NCBI GenBank assembly: GCA_950097015.1
Contig: CATNEN010000001.1
Span: forward strand, 24,184,501-24,248,500
From: Macrostomum hystrix
Lineage: Eukaryota > Platyhelminthes > Macrostomidae
Direction of reading: 5' to 3'
Length of the DNA stretch: 64,000 bases
A program made the translations under genes and the position numbers. The notes under the pieces are model-generated. The model was not told the DNA's origin and did not search any database. It saw only the letters and a list, made by a program, of their open reading frames with translations. Shown piece by piece: positions 1-11,497 of the stretch (position 1 is its first letter; each line of letters begins with the position of its first letter).

Positions 1-2443
1 GATAGGAGAGACAGTGAGAGAGACAGTGAGAGAGATGATAGGAGAGACAGTGAGAGAGATGATGGGAGAGACAGTGGGAGAGATGATAGGAGAGACATTG
101 GGAGAGACAGTGAGAGAGATGATAGGAGAGACAGTGAGAGAGATGATGGGAGAGACAGTGAGAGAGATGATGGGAGAGACAGTGAGAGAGATGAAGGGAG
201 AGACAGTGAGAGAGATGATAGGAGAGACAGTGAGAGAGACAGTGAGAGAGATGATGGGAGAGACAGTGAGAGAGACAGTGAGAGAGATGATGGGAGAGAC
301 AGTGAGAGAGATGATGGGAGAGACAAGTGAGAGAGATGAAGGGAGAGACAGTGAGATGAAGGGAGAGACAGTGAGAGAGATGAAGGGAGAGACAGTGAGA
401 GAGATGAAGGGAGAGACAGTGAGAGAGATGAAGGCAGAGACAGTGAGAGAGACAGACAGTGAGAGAGACAGTGAGAGAGATGAAGGCAGAGACAGTGAGA
501 GAGACAGACAGTGAGAGAGACAGTGAGAGAGATGATGGGAGAGACAGTGAGAGAGACAGTGAGAGAGATGATGGGAGAGAAAGTGAGAGAGATGAAGGCA
601 GAGACAGTGAGAGAGATGAAGGGAGAGACAGTGAGATGAAGGCAGAGACAGTGAGAGAGATGATGGGAGAGACAGTGAGATGAAGGGAGAGACAGTGAGA
701 TGAAGGGAGAGACAGTGAGATGAAGGGAAAGACAGTGAAATGAAGGGAGAGACAGCAAGAGATGAAGGGACAGGCACTGAGAGATGATGGGAGAGACAGT
801 GAGAGAGATGAAGGGAGAGACAGTGAGAGAGACAGTGAGAGAGACAGTGAGAGAGATGAAGGGAGAGACAGTGAGAGAGATGATGGGAGAGACAGTGAGA
901 GAGATGATGGGAGAGACAGTGAGAGAGATGATGGGAGAGACAAGTGAGAGAGATGATGGGAGAGACAGTGAGAGAGACAGACAGTGAGAGAGACAGTGAG
1001 AGAGATGATGGGAGAGACAGTGAGAGAGACAGTGGGAGAGACAGTGAGAGAGATGATAGGAGAGACAGTGAGAGAGATGATGGGAGAGACAGTGAGAGAG
1101 ATGATGGGAGAGACAGTGAGAGAGATGATGGGAGAGACAGTGAGAGAGATGATGGGAGAGACAAGTGAGAGAGATGATGGGAGAGACAGTGAGAGAGACA
1201 GACAGTGAGAGAGACAGTGAGAGAGATGATGGGAGAGACAGTGAGAGAGACAGTGAGAGAGATGATGGGAGAGAAAGTGAGAGAGATGAAGGCAGAGACA
1301 GTGAGAGAGATGAAGGGAGAGACAGTGAGAGAGATGATGGGAGAGACAGTGAGAGAGACAGACAGTGAGAGAGACAGTGAGAGAGATGATGGGAGAGACA
1401 GTGAGAGAGACAGTGAGAGAGATGATGGGAGAGACAGTGAGAGAGATGATGGGAGAGACAAGTGAGAGAGATGATGGGAGAGACAGTGAGAGAGATGATG
1501 GGAGAGACAAGTGAGAGAGATGATGGGAGAGACAGTGAGAGAGACAGACAGTGAGAGAGACAGTGAGAGAGATGATGGGAGAGACAGTGAGAGAGACAGT
1601 GAGAGAGATGATGGGAGAGAAAGTGAGAGAGATGAAGGCAGAGACAGTGAGAGAGATGAAGGGAGAGACAGTGAGATGAAGGGAGAGACAGTGAGAGAGA
1701 TGAAGGGAGAGACAGTGAGAGAGATGAAGGGAGAGACAGTGAGATGAAGGGAGAGACAGTGAGAGAGATGAAGGCAGAGACAGTGAGAGAGATGAAGGGA
1801 GAGACAGTGAGATGAAGGGAGAGACAGTGAGAGAGATGAAGGCAGAGACAGTGAGAGAGATGAAGGGAGAGACAGTGAGATGAAGGGAGAGACAGTGAGA
1901 GAGATGAAGGCAGAGACAGTGAGAGAGACAGTGAGAGAGATGAAGGGAGAGACAGTGAGATGAAGGGAGAGACAGTGAGAGAGATGAAGGCAGAGACAGT
2001 GAGAGAGATGAAGGGAGAGACAGTGAGATGAAGGGAGAGACAGTGAGAGAGATGAAGGGAGAGACAGTGAGATGAAGGGAGAGACAGTGAGAGAGATGAA
2101 GGGAGAGACAGTGAGATGAAGGGAGAGACAGTGAGAGAGATGAAGGCAGAGACAGTGAGAGAGACAGTGAGAGAGATGAAGGGAGAGACAGTGAGATGAA
2201 GGGAGAGACAGTGAGAGAGATGAAGGCAGAGACAGTGAGAGAGATGAAGGGAGAGACAGTGAGATGAAGGGAGAGACAGTGAGAGAGATGAAGGGAGAGA
2301 CAGTGAGATGAAGGGAGAGACAGTGAGAGAGATGAAGGGAGAGACAGTGAGATGAAGGGAGAGACAGTGAGAGAGATGAAGGGAGAGACAGTGAGATGAA
2401 GGGAGAGACAGTGAGAGAGATGAAGGGAGAGACAGTGAGAGAG
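1..2443 (+). repeat. 24-bp purine-rich satellite, upstream copy
   Basis: Tandem array with core GAGACAGTGAGAGAGATG and a basic period of 24 bp; deletion variants lack one GAGA step. The plus strand is almost entirely purine apart from the CAGT and GAT steps. It matches 7347-9813 base for base, apart from one 24-bp unit missing here and a single substitution (near 1793 versus 9163). Because the period is a multiple of three, long reading frames stay open on both strands; these are not genes. The array continues past the left edge of the window. Confidence 0.97.
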
Positions 2444-3006
2444 AAAGGAGAGGAAGTAATAGGATTGAAGAGTCTGTGGATCACTGCGGTATAATTTCAG
2501 TGTCTCATACACAGTGGGTGGGGAATTTCTGAGTCGGAAAAGGAAAAGGAGACTGAGAGCGAGAATAAATCCCAGATCCCTAATCCCCAGCCCTGTAACA
2601 AAACGTTAGCGGCTTATCTGTGCGAGATGAGAATTTATTTTAAAACTTTTCAGCCGACATTCCCGCAAAGCCGTGACGCCCGGGCATGAAAGTTTGTTAC
2701 ATCATTTTCAGACCGAACTCGGGGGGGCATCGAATGACGCGCCTGTTGCTCCTCTTTTCCAGAGTCTAGAATCCCGCTCATCACCAACCGATAAGGCCGC
2801 CCGCCGCTACATCCCCAGGGGATCGGATTCCTCACCCAGCTAAACAGAAACTGGGGCATGGGACTGAGAAGCTACACGGAGATTTGCTGAGTACAAAGGC
2901 GTGTCTAACCGCCGCCCACTCGCTCGCGTACTTTCTTGCGCTTCTCTCGTGTCTTCTGCTAATTTTTCTGTCACTTTCCCGCGCCTTCGGATACTCGCCG
3001 TTTTAC
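2444..3006. other. Single-copy spacer in duplicated unit
   Basis: Non-repetitive sequence between the purine satellite and the B-box array, repeated exactly at 9814-10376. It is moderately GC-rich. I see no coding exon, splice-site pair or RNA gene; small reading frames on both strands have no recognisable protein features. Confidence 0.7.
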
Positions 3007-3610
3007 TCTAGCCTAGTGGTTAGAGCGTCGGACTCACGACTCGAGGGTCGGGGGTTCGATTACCAACTCGAGGGACGTGGGTTCGATTCCCAACTCCAGG
3101 GACGGGGGTTCGATTCCTAACTCGAGGGACGGGGGTTCGATTCCCAACTCCAGGGACGGGGGTTCGACTCCTAACTCGAGGGTTTTTTAACTCGAGGGGC
3201 AGGGGTTCGATTCCTAACTTCGAGGGACGGGGGTTCGAATCACGACTCGAGGGACAGGGTTCGATTCCCACCTCGAGGGACGGGGGTTCGATTCCCGACT
3301 CCAGGGACGGGGGTTCGATTCCTAACTCGAGGGACGGGGGTTCGATTCCCAACTCCAGGGACGGGGGTTCGACTCCTAACTCGAGGGACGGGGGTTCGAT
3401 TCCCAACTCCAGGGACGGGGGTTCGACTCCTAACTCGAGGGATGGGGGTTCGATTCCTAACTCGAGGGACGGGGGTTCGATTCCCAACTCCAGGGACGGG
3501 GGTTCGATTCCCAACTCCAGGGACGGGGGTTCGATTCCTAACTCGAGGGACGGGGGTTCGATTCCCGACTCAAAGGTTTTTTAACTCGAGGGACTGGGAT
3601 TCGATTTTCA
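3007..3610 (+). repeat. 27-bp array of Pol III B boxes with tRNA-like head
   Basis: The head at 3009-3063 has an A box TAGCCTAGTGG (3009-3019) that fits TRGYNNANNGG, and 34 bp later a B-box-like GGTTCGATTAC. About 18 further units of about 27 bp follow, each with GGTTCGATTCC or GGTTCGACTCC, which match the B-box consensus GGTTCGANTCC. Units alternate between CTCGAGGGACG and CTCCAGGGACG starts. The head shares GTCGGACTCACGACT with the SINE at 38375-38556. I infer that a tRNA-derived SINE head has had its B-box half amplified. There is no matching acceptor stem, so this is not a functional tRNA gene. An exact copy lies at 10377-10980. Confidence 0.85.
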
Positions 3611-4127
3611 CACTGGGGAGTGTGGTATCACCTCTGTGCATTGTATTAGGGCAGATATAATCACTAGTTTTTACCTTAATTTAAGAATCTAAATTCGTTC
3701 GTATCGACTATAAAAATTCAGATCCTTCTGCTAATTTTAAGGCACCGCTGAAAATTCTGCCAATATTGGCCCTCTCATTTTCTTCCCCACATTCTCACTT
3801 GCCAATTTGCCTGTATGGAATCAGAGGCAAGTGAGAAGGCTGGGTAGACAGCAAATCAATCATTTGCTGAGAGAGGGTAGAGAAACAGAGCCAGAGATTG
3901 GCTATCATTATTGATGGCTTTTGCCCAACCCTGGCTCATAATTTTTATGTCGGAAATAGCATTGCTACCATATGCGGATTTTCAGCCCTCTTTCATATCG
4001 CTCAGCTTGTCTAACCTTTGTTTACATTTGCGTTGCGATTGATCTGCCTGATGGTTTGCACTTTTAACGACTGGCTATATAGCTGACCAATTTGTACAAG
4101 AGGTGTTAACAACTGTCCACTCCACTT
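3611..4127. other. Single-copy spacer in duplicated unit
   Basis: AT-rich non-repetitive sequence with no supported gene, duplicated at 10981-11497. Confidence 0.65.
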
Positions 4128-4218
4128 ATCTCTCCCGTATCTCATCTCTCCCGTATCTCATCTATCCCGTGTCTCATCTCTCCCCTGTCTCATCTCTCCC
4201 GTATCTCATCTCTCCCGT
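4128..4218 (+). repeat. Short 16-bp CT-rich array at duplication end
   Basis: About six units of a TCTCATCTCTCCCGTG-type 16-mer. They are the same as the first units of the long array at 11498-13412. The array is cut off at 4218, where the next 7.37-kb unit starts. Confidence 0.9.
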
Positions 4219-5223
4219 GGGGATAAAAGTGGGTGGGGATAAAAGGTATACTAAAGAATCCCTGGGAAGCAAGAAGTAAAATGAAATTTGCTTCTGCAAG
4301 CCGCCGGCCTTCCAATATCCCTTTTTAGACATCTCCCTACGAGTGGCGCCACTCCAGAGGTCGCTGGGAGCTCAAGTCGCTTGAAAGCGTAATCCCTTTT
4401 CTGAGAGTCGGAAAAGACGGCATGACAGAGCACGAAGGGAAAAGGATTTGGGATTATTTCGACACTCTGGGAGAAGTTCGATAGTTTCGTTTAGTCGTCG
4501 AAATCTTCGATTGGAGAGACTTTGAGCAGCTGGGCATTGATTTGCTCAAATCTCAACTCCATTAGTAAATTTCCAGGCCTGGCCACAAAGAGACCACGCC
4601 AGGATTCTGAAAAGGGGATAATTATCCTGTCTTAGGGTGTAAATTAAAGTTAATTAAAAATGAGGATTTTGAGTGCAGAATCTGTCAAAGACAAACTGTG
4701 CATTATCCCATATCTCCGCACTAAACTGACTCATCGGAGATGATCGTTGGCTTTGATAAGTGTACTTTTTTTCGCTTGGAAGCAAATAGGCCTAACTCAA
4801 GCCATTGGTGCACAGACTGATTTGCATCTGCTCGACCTCCTTCACACCTCCATCCCACCCCTCTCCCTGTCACTCAGCGCCGCTTCCTTTTTTTCTCACT
4901 TGAGTCTACTTGAGCAGGCGTTGAAATACTCACTTTTAGATGACGCGATGCAAAAGTATACGAGCTAAATATAGGTGTCTTGCTGTAGACACTGTCCCGT
5001 TTCTCTTCACCTGGCACTCGGCGCTGCATGAAACCCATCGGGAAGGTCGAAGTGGAGCAACCGTGCGGAACCATCTTCTTTGTGCTGCGGCTGCCACTGC
5101 TGCGGGGGAGAGAATGCACTTTTGTGCCAAAGAGAGCTGGCAGTGATTGCAAAACCTAAACAGCTGAAATCTAAGGGGTAAGGAGAGAGGAAAAGGATGA
5201 AAAAGAGATATAGTGAAAGAGAT
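4219..5223. other. Single-copy spacer at start of 7.37-kb unit
   Basis: Seen once in the window; its upstream partner would lie left of base 1. It includes a CT-rich stretch near 4840-4880. I see no exon, splice pair or RNA gene I can support. It becomes purine-rich from about 5170, leading into the satellite. Confidence 0.65.
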
Positions 5224-8200
5224 GAAGGAGACTCAGTGAGATGATGGGAGAGACAGTGAGATGAAGGGAGAGACAGTGAGATGAAGGGAGAGACAGTGAG
5301 ATGAAGGGAGAGACAGCAAGAGATGAAGTGAGAGACAGTGAAATGAAGGGACAGGCACTGAGAGATGAAGGGAGAGACAGTGAGAGAGATGATGGGAGAG
5401 ACAGTGAGAGAGATGATGGGAGAGACAGTGAGAGAGACAGTGGGAGAGACAGTGAGAGAGATGATAGGAGAGACAGTGAGAGAGATGAAGGGAGAGACAG
5501 TGAGAGAGATGATAGGAGAGACAGTGAGAGAGATGATGGGAGAGACAGTGAGAGAGATGATGGGAGAGACAGTGAGAGAGATGATGGGAGAGACAGTGAG
5601 AGAGATGATGGGAGAGACAGTGAGAGAGACAGTGAGAGAGATGATGGGAGAGACAGTGAGAGAGACAGTGAGAGAGATGATGGGAGAGACAGTGAGAGAG
5701 ATGAAGGGAGAGACAGTGAGAGAGATAATAGGAGAGACAGTGAGAGAGACAGTGAGAGAGATGATGGGAGAGACAGTGAGAGAGACAGTGGGAGAGACAG
5801 TGAGAGAGATGATAGGAGAGACAGTGAGAGAGATGAAGGGAGAGACAGTGAGAGAGATGATAGGAGAGACAGTGAGAGAGATGATGGGAGAGACAGTGAG
5901 AGAGATGATGGGAGAGACAGTGAGAGAGATGAAGGGAGAGACAGTGAGAGAGATGATGGGAGAGACAGTGAGAGAGACAGTGAGAGAGATGATGGGAGAG
6001 ACAGTGAGAGAGATGAAGGGAGAGACAGTGAGAGAGATAATAGGAGAGACAGTGAGAGAGACAGTGAGAGAGATGATGGGAGAGACAGTGAGAGAGACAG
6101 TGGGAGAGACAGTGAGAGAGATGATAGGAGAGACAGTGAGAGAGATGAAGGGAGAGACAGTGAGAGAGATGATAGGAGAGACAGTGAGAGAGACAGTGAG
6201 AGAGATGATGGGAGAGACAGTGAAAGAGACAGTGGGAGAGACAGTGAGAGAGATGATAGGAGAGACAGTGAGAGAGATGATGGGAGAGACAGTGAGAGAG
6301 ATGATGGGAGAGACAGTGAGAGAGATGAAGGGAGAGACAGTGAGAGAGATGATGGGAGAGACAGTGAGAGAGACAGTGAGAGAGATGATGGGAGAGACAG
6401 TGAGAGAGATGAAGGGAGAGACAGTGAGAGAGATAATAGGAGAGACAGTGAGAGAGACAGTGAGAGAGATGATGGGAGAGACAGTGAGAGAGACAGTGGG
6501 AGAGACAGTGAGAGAGATGATGGGAGAGACAGTGAGAGAGACAGTGAGAGAGATGATGGGAGAGACAGTGAGAGAGATGAAGGGAGAGACAGTGAGAGAG
6601 ATAATAGGAGAGACAGTGAGAGAGACAGTGAGAGAGATGATGGGAGAGACAGTGAGAGAGACAGTGGGAGAGACAGTGAGAGAGATGATAGGAGAGACAG
6701 TGAGAGAGATGATAGGAGAGACAGTGAGAGAGATGATGGGAGAGACAGTGAGAGAGATGATGGGAGAGACAGTGAGAGAGATGAAGGGAGAGACAGTGAG
6801 AGAGATGATAGGAGAGACAGTGAGAGAGATGATGGGAGAGACAGTGAGAGAGATAATGGGAGAGAAAGTGAGAGAGATGATGGGAGAGACAGTGAGAGAG
6901 ACAGTGAGAGAGATGATGGGAGAGACAGTGAGAGAGACAGTGGGAGAGACAGTGAGAGAGATGATAGGAGAGACAGTGAGAGAGACAGTGAGAGAGATGA
7001 TGGGAGAGACAGTGAGAGAGATGAAGGGAGAGACAGTGAGAGAGATGATAGGAGAGACAGTGAGAGAGACAGTGAGAGAGATGATAGGAGAGACAGTGAG
7101 AGAGATGATGGGAGAGACAGTGGGAGAGATGATAGGAGAGACATTGGGAGAGACAGTGAGAGAGATGATGGGAGAGACAGTGAGAGAGATGATGGGAGAG
7201 ACAGTGAGAGAGATGAAGGGAGAGACAGTGAGATGAAGGGAAAGACAGTGAAATGAAGGGAGAGACAGCAAGAGATGAAGGGACAGGCACTGAGAGATGA
7301 TGGGAGAGACAGTGAGAGAGATGAAGGGAGAGACAGTGAGAGAGATGATAGGAGAGACAGTGAGAGAGACAGTGAGAGAGATGATAGGAGAGACAGTGAG
7401 AGAGATGATGGGAGAGACAGTGGGAGAGATGATAGGAGAGACATTGGGAGAGACAGTGAGAGAGATGATAGGAGAGACAGTGAGAGAGATGATGGGAGAG
7501 ACAGTGAGAGAGATGATGGGAGAGACAGTGAGAGAGATGAAGGGAGAGACAGTGAGAGAGATGATAGGAGAGACAGTGAGAGAGACAGTGAGAGAGATGA
7601 TGGGAGAGACAGTGAGAGAGACAGTGAGAGAGATGATGGGAGAGACAGTGAGAGAGATGATGGGAGAGACAAGTGAGAGAGATGAAGGGAGAGACAGTGA
7701 GATGAAGGGAGAGACAGTGAGAGAGATGAAGGGAGAGACAGTGAGAGAGATGAAGGGAGAGACAGTGAGAGAGATGAAGGCAGAGACAGTGAGAGAGACA
7801 GACAGTGAGAGAGACAGTGAGAGAGATGAAGGCAGAGACAGTGAGAGAGACAGACAGTGAGAGAGACAGTGAGAGAGATGATGGGAGAGACAGTGAGAGA
7901 GACAGTGAGAGAGATGATGGGAGAGAAAGTGAGAGAGATGAAGGCAGAGACAGTGAGAGAGATGAAGGGAGAGACAGTGAGATGAAGGCAGAGACAGTGA
8001 GAGAGATGATGGGAGAGACAGTGAGATGAAGGGAGAGACAGTGAGATGAAGGGAGAGACAGTGAGATGAAGGGAAAGACAGTGAAATGAAGGGAGAGACA
8101 GCAAGAGATGAAGGGACAGGCACTGAGAGATGATGGGAGAGACAGTGAGAGAGATGAAGGGAGAGACAGTGAGAGAGACAGTGAGAGAGACAGTGAGAGA

Positions 8201-9813
8201 GATGAAGGGAGAGACAGTGAGAGAGATGATGGGAGAGACAGTGAGAGAGATGATGGGAGAGACAGTGAGAGAGATGATGGGAGAGACAAGTGAGAGAGAT
8301 GATGGGAGAGACAGTGAGAGAGACAGACAGTGAGAGAGACAGTGAGAGAGATGATGGGAGAGACAGTGAGAGAGACAGTGGGAGAGACAGTGAGAGAGAT
8401 GATAGGAGAGACAGTGAGAGAGATGATGGGAGAGACAGTGAGAGAGATGATGGGAGAGACAGTGAGAGAGATGATGGGAGAGACAGTGAGAGAGATGATG
8501 GGAGAGACAAGTGAGAGAGATGATGGGAGAGACAGTGAGAGAGACAGACAGTGAGAGAGACAGTGAGAGAGATGATGGGAGAGACAGTGAGAGAGACAGT
8601 GAGAGAGATGATGGGAGAGAAAGTGAGAGAGATGAAGGCAGAGACAGTGAGAGAGATGAAGGGAGAGACAGTGAGAGAGATGATGGGAGAGACAGTGAGA
8701 GAGACAGACAGTGAGAGAGACAGTGAGAGAGATGATGGGAGAGACAGTGAGAGAGACAGTGAGAGAGATGATGGGAGAGACAGTGAGAGAGATGATGGGA
8801 GAGACAGTGAGAGAGATGATGGGAGAGACAAGTGAGAGAGATGATGGGAGAGACAGTGAGAGAGATGATGGGAGAGACAAGTGAGAGAGATGATGGGAGA
8901 GACAGTGAGAGAGACAGACAGTGAGAGAGACAGTGAGAGAGATGATGGGAGAGACAGTGAGAGAGACAGTGAGAGAGATGATGGGAGAGAAAGTGAGAGA
9001 GATGAAGGCAGAGACAGTGAGAGAGATGAAGGGAGAGACAGTGAGATGAAGGGAGAGACAGTGAGAGAGATGAAGGGAGAGACAGTGAGAGAGATGAAGG
9101 GAGAGACAGTGAGATGAAGGGAGAGACAGTGAGAGAGATGAAGGCAGAGACAGTGAGAGAGATGGAGGGAGAGACAGTGAGATGAAGGGAGAGACAGTGA
9201 GAGAGATGAAGGCAGAGACAGTGAGAGAGATGAAGGGAGAGACAGTGAGATGAAGGGAGAGACAGTGAGAGAGATGAAGGCAGAGACAGTGAGAGAGACA
9301 GTGAGAGAGATGAAGGGAGAGACAGTGAGATGAAGGGAGAGACAGTGAGAGAGATGAAGGCAGAGACAGTGAGAGAGATGAAGGGAGAGACAGTGAGATG
9401 AAGGGAGAGACAGTGAGAGAGATGAAGGGAGAGACAGTGAGATGAAGGGAGAGACAGTGAGAGAGATGAAGGGAGAGACAGTGAGATGAAGGGAGAGACA
9501 GTGAGAGAGATGAAGGCAGAGACAGTGAGAGAGACAGTGAGAGAGATGAAGGGAGAGACAGTGAGATGAAGGGAGAGACAGTGAGAGAGATGAAGGCAGA
9601 GACAGTGAGAGAGATGAAGGGAGAGACAGTGAGATGAAGGGAGAGACAGTGAGAGAGATGAAGGGAGAGACAGTGAGATGAAGGGAGAGACAGTGAGAGA
9701 GATGAAGGGAGAGACAGTGAGATGAAGGGAGAGACAGTGAGAGAGATGAAGGGAGAGACAGTGAGATGAAGGGAGAGACAGTGAGAGAGATGAAGGGAGA
9801 GACAGTGAGAGAG
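5224..9813 (+). repeat. 24-bp purine-rich satellite, 4.6-kb array
   Basis: Same family as 1-2443. Higher-order structure is visible: a GATAATAGG variant recurs near 5.72, 6.03, 6.43 and 6.60 kb in similar neighbour contexts. A block with GGGACAGGCACTGAGAG appears near 5.35, 7.28 and 8.11 kb, and also near 0.77 kb. The 24-bp period keeps frames open for more than 1500 codons on the minus strand and more than 600 on the plus strand. Their Ser/Leu-, Arg/Asp/Glu- or Met/Glu-repeat translations are by-products. Confidence 0.97.
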
Positions 9814-10376
9814 AAAGGAGAGGAAGTAATAGGATTGAAGAGTCTGTGGATCACTGCGGTATAATTTCAGTGTCTCATACACAGTGGGTGGGGAATTTCT
9901 GAGTCGGAAAAGGAAAAGGAGACTGAGAGCGAGAATAAATCCCAGATCCCTAATCCCCAGCCCTGTAACAAAACGTTAGCGGCTTATCTGTGCGAGATGA
10001 GAATTTATTTTAAAACTTTTCAGCCGACATTCCCGCAAAGCCGTGACGCCCGGGCATGAAAGTTTGTTACATCATTTTCAGACCGAACTCGGGGGGGCAT
10101 CGAATGACGCGCCTGTTGCTCCTCTTTTCCAGAGTCTAGAATCCCGCTCATCACCAACCGATAAGGCCGCCCGCCGCTACATCCCCAGGGGATCGGATTC
10201 CTCACCCAGCTAAACAGAAACTGGGGCATGGGACTGAGAAGCTACACGGAGATTTGCTGAGTACAAAGGCGTGTCTAACCGCCGCCCACTCGCTCGCGTA
10301 CTTTCTTGCGCTTCTCTCGTGTCTTCTGCTAATTTTTCTGTCACTTTCCCGCGCCTTCGGATACTCGCCGTTTTAC
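9814..10376. other. Single-copy spacer, second copy
   Basis: Identical to 2444-3006 as far as I can read; no gene recognised. Confidence 0.65.
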
Positions 10377-10980
10377 TCTAGCCTAGTGGTTAGAGCGTCG
10401 GACTCACGACTCGAGGGTCGGGGGTTCGATTACCAACTCGAGGGACGTGGGTTCGATTCCCAACTCCAGGGACGGGGGTTCGATTCCTAACTCGAGGGAC
10501 GGGGGTTCGATTCCCAACTCCAGGGACGGGGGTTCGACTCCTAACTCGAGGGTTTTTTAACTCGAGGGGCAGGGGTTCGATTCCTAACTTCGAGGGACGG
10601 GGGTTCGAATCACGACTCGAGGGACAGGGTTCGATTCCCACCTCGAGGGACGGGGGTTCGATTCCCGACTCCAGGGACGGGGGTTCGATTCCTAACTCGA
10701 GGGACGGGGGTTCGATTCCCAACTCCAGGGACGGGGGTTCGACTCCTAACTCGAGGGACGGGGGTTCGATTCCCAACTCCAGGGACGGGGGTTCGACTCC
10801 TAACTCGAGGGATGGGGGTTCGATTCCTAACTCGAGGGACGGGGGTTCGATTCCCAACTCCAGGGACGGGGGTTCGATTCCCAACTCCAGGGACGGGGGT
10901 TCGATTCCTAACTCGAGGGACGGGGGTTCGATTCCCGACTCAAAGGTTTTTTAACTCGAGGGACTGGGATTCGATTTTCA
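10377..10980 (+). repeat. 27-bp Pol III B-box array, second copy
   Basis: Exact copy of the array at 3007-3610, including the A-box head at 10379-10389, the two interruptions with a TTTTTTAACTCGAGGG segment and the degenerate last unit. Confidence 0.85.
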
Positions 10981-11497
10981 CACTGGGGAGTGTGGTATCA
11001 CCTCTGTGCATTGTATTAGGGCAGATATAATCACTAGTTTTTACCTTAATTTAAGAATCTAAATTCGTTCGTATCGACTATAAAAATTCAGATCCTTCTG
11101 CTAATTTTAAGGCACCGCTGAAAATTCTGCCAATATTGGCCCTCTCATTTTCTTCCCCACATTCTCACTTGCCAATTTGCCTGTATGGAATCAGAGGCAA
11201 GTGAGAAGGCTGGGTAGACAGCAAATCAATCATTTGCTGAGAGAGGGTAGAGAAACAGAGCCAGAGATTGGCTATCATTATTGATGGCTTTTGCCCAACC
11301 CTGGCTCATAATTTTTATGTCGGAAATAGCATTGCTACCATATGCGGATTTTCAGCCCTCTTTCATATCGCTCAGCTTGTCTAACCTTTGTTTACATTTG
11401 CGTTGCGATTGATCTGCCTGATGGTTTGCACTTTTAACGACTGGCTATATAGCTGACCAATTTGTACAAGAGGTGTTAACAACTGTCCACTCCACTT
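10981..11497. other. Single-copy spacer, second copy
   Basis: Copy of 3611-4127, with no gene recognised. Confidence 0.65.

Larger units (their letters stand above)
1..4218 (+). repeat. Tandem segmental duplication, first (partial) unit
   Basis: This block corresponds to 7347-11588, with an offset of 7346 that becomes 7370 after a 24-bp indel in the satellite. It contains the purine satellite, a single-copy block, the B-box array, a second single-copy block and the first units of a 16-bp array. Correspondence stops inside the 16-bp array at 4218. The two copies look essentially identical, which means a very recent event or an assembly duplicate. Confidence 0.93.

Noticed and set aside
3007-3080. 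Functional tRNA gene
   Set aside because: A and B boxes are present, but no 7-bp acceptor stem flanks them and the anticodon stem pairs poorly.
5007-9882. Open frames of more than 1500 codons on the minus strand and SR-like Arg/Asp/Ser/Glu frames on the plus strand
   Set aside because: They exist because the satellite period (24 bp) is a multiple of three and the unit lacks stops; several overlapping frames are open at once, and composition follows the repeat.
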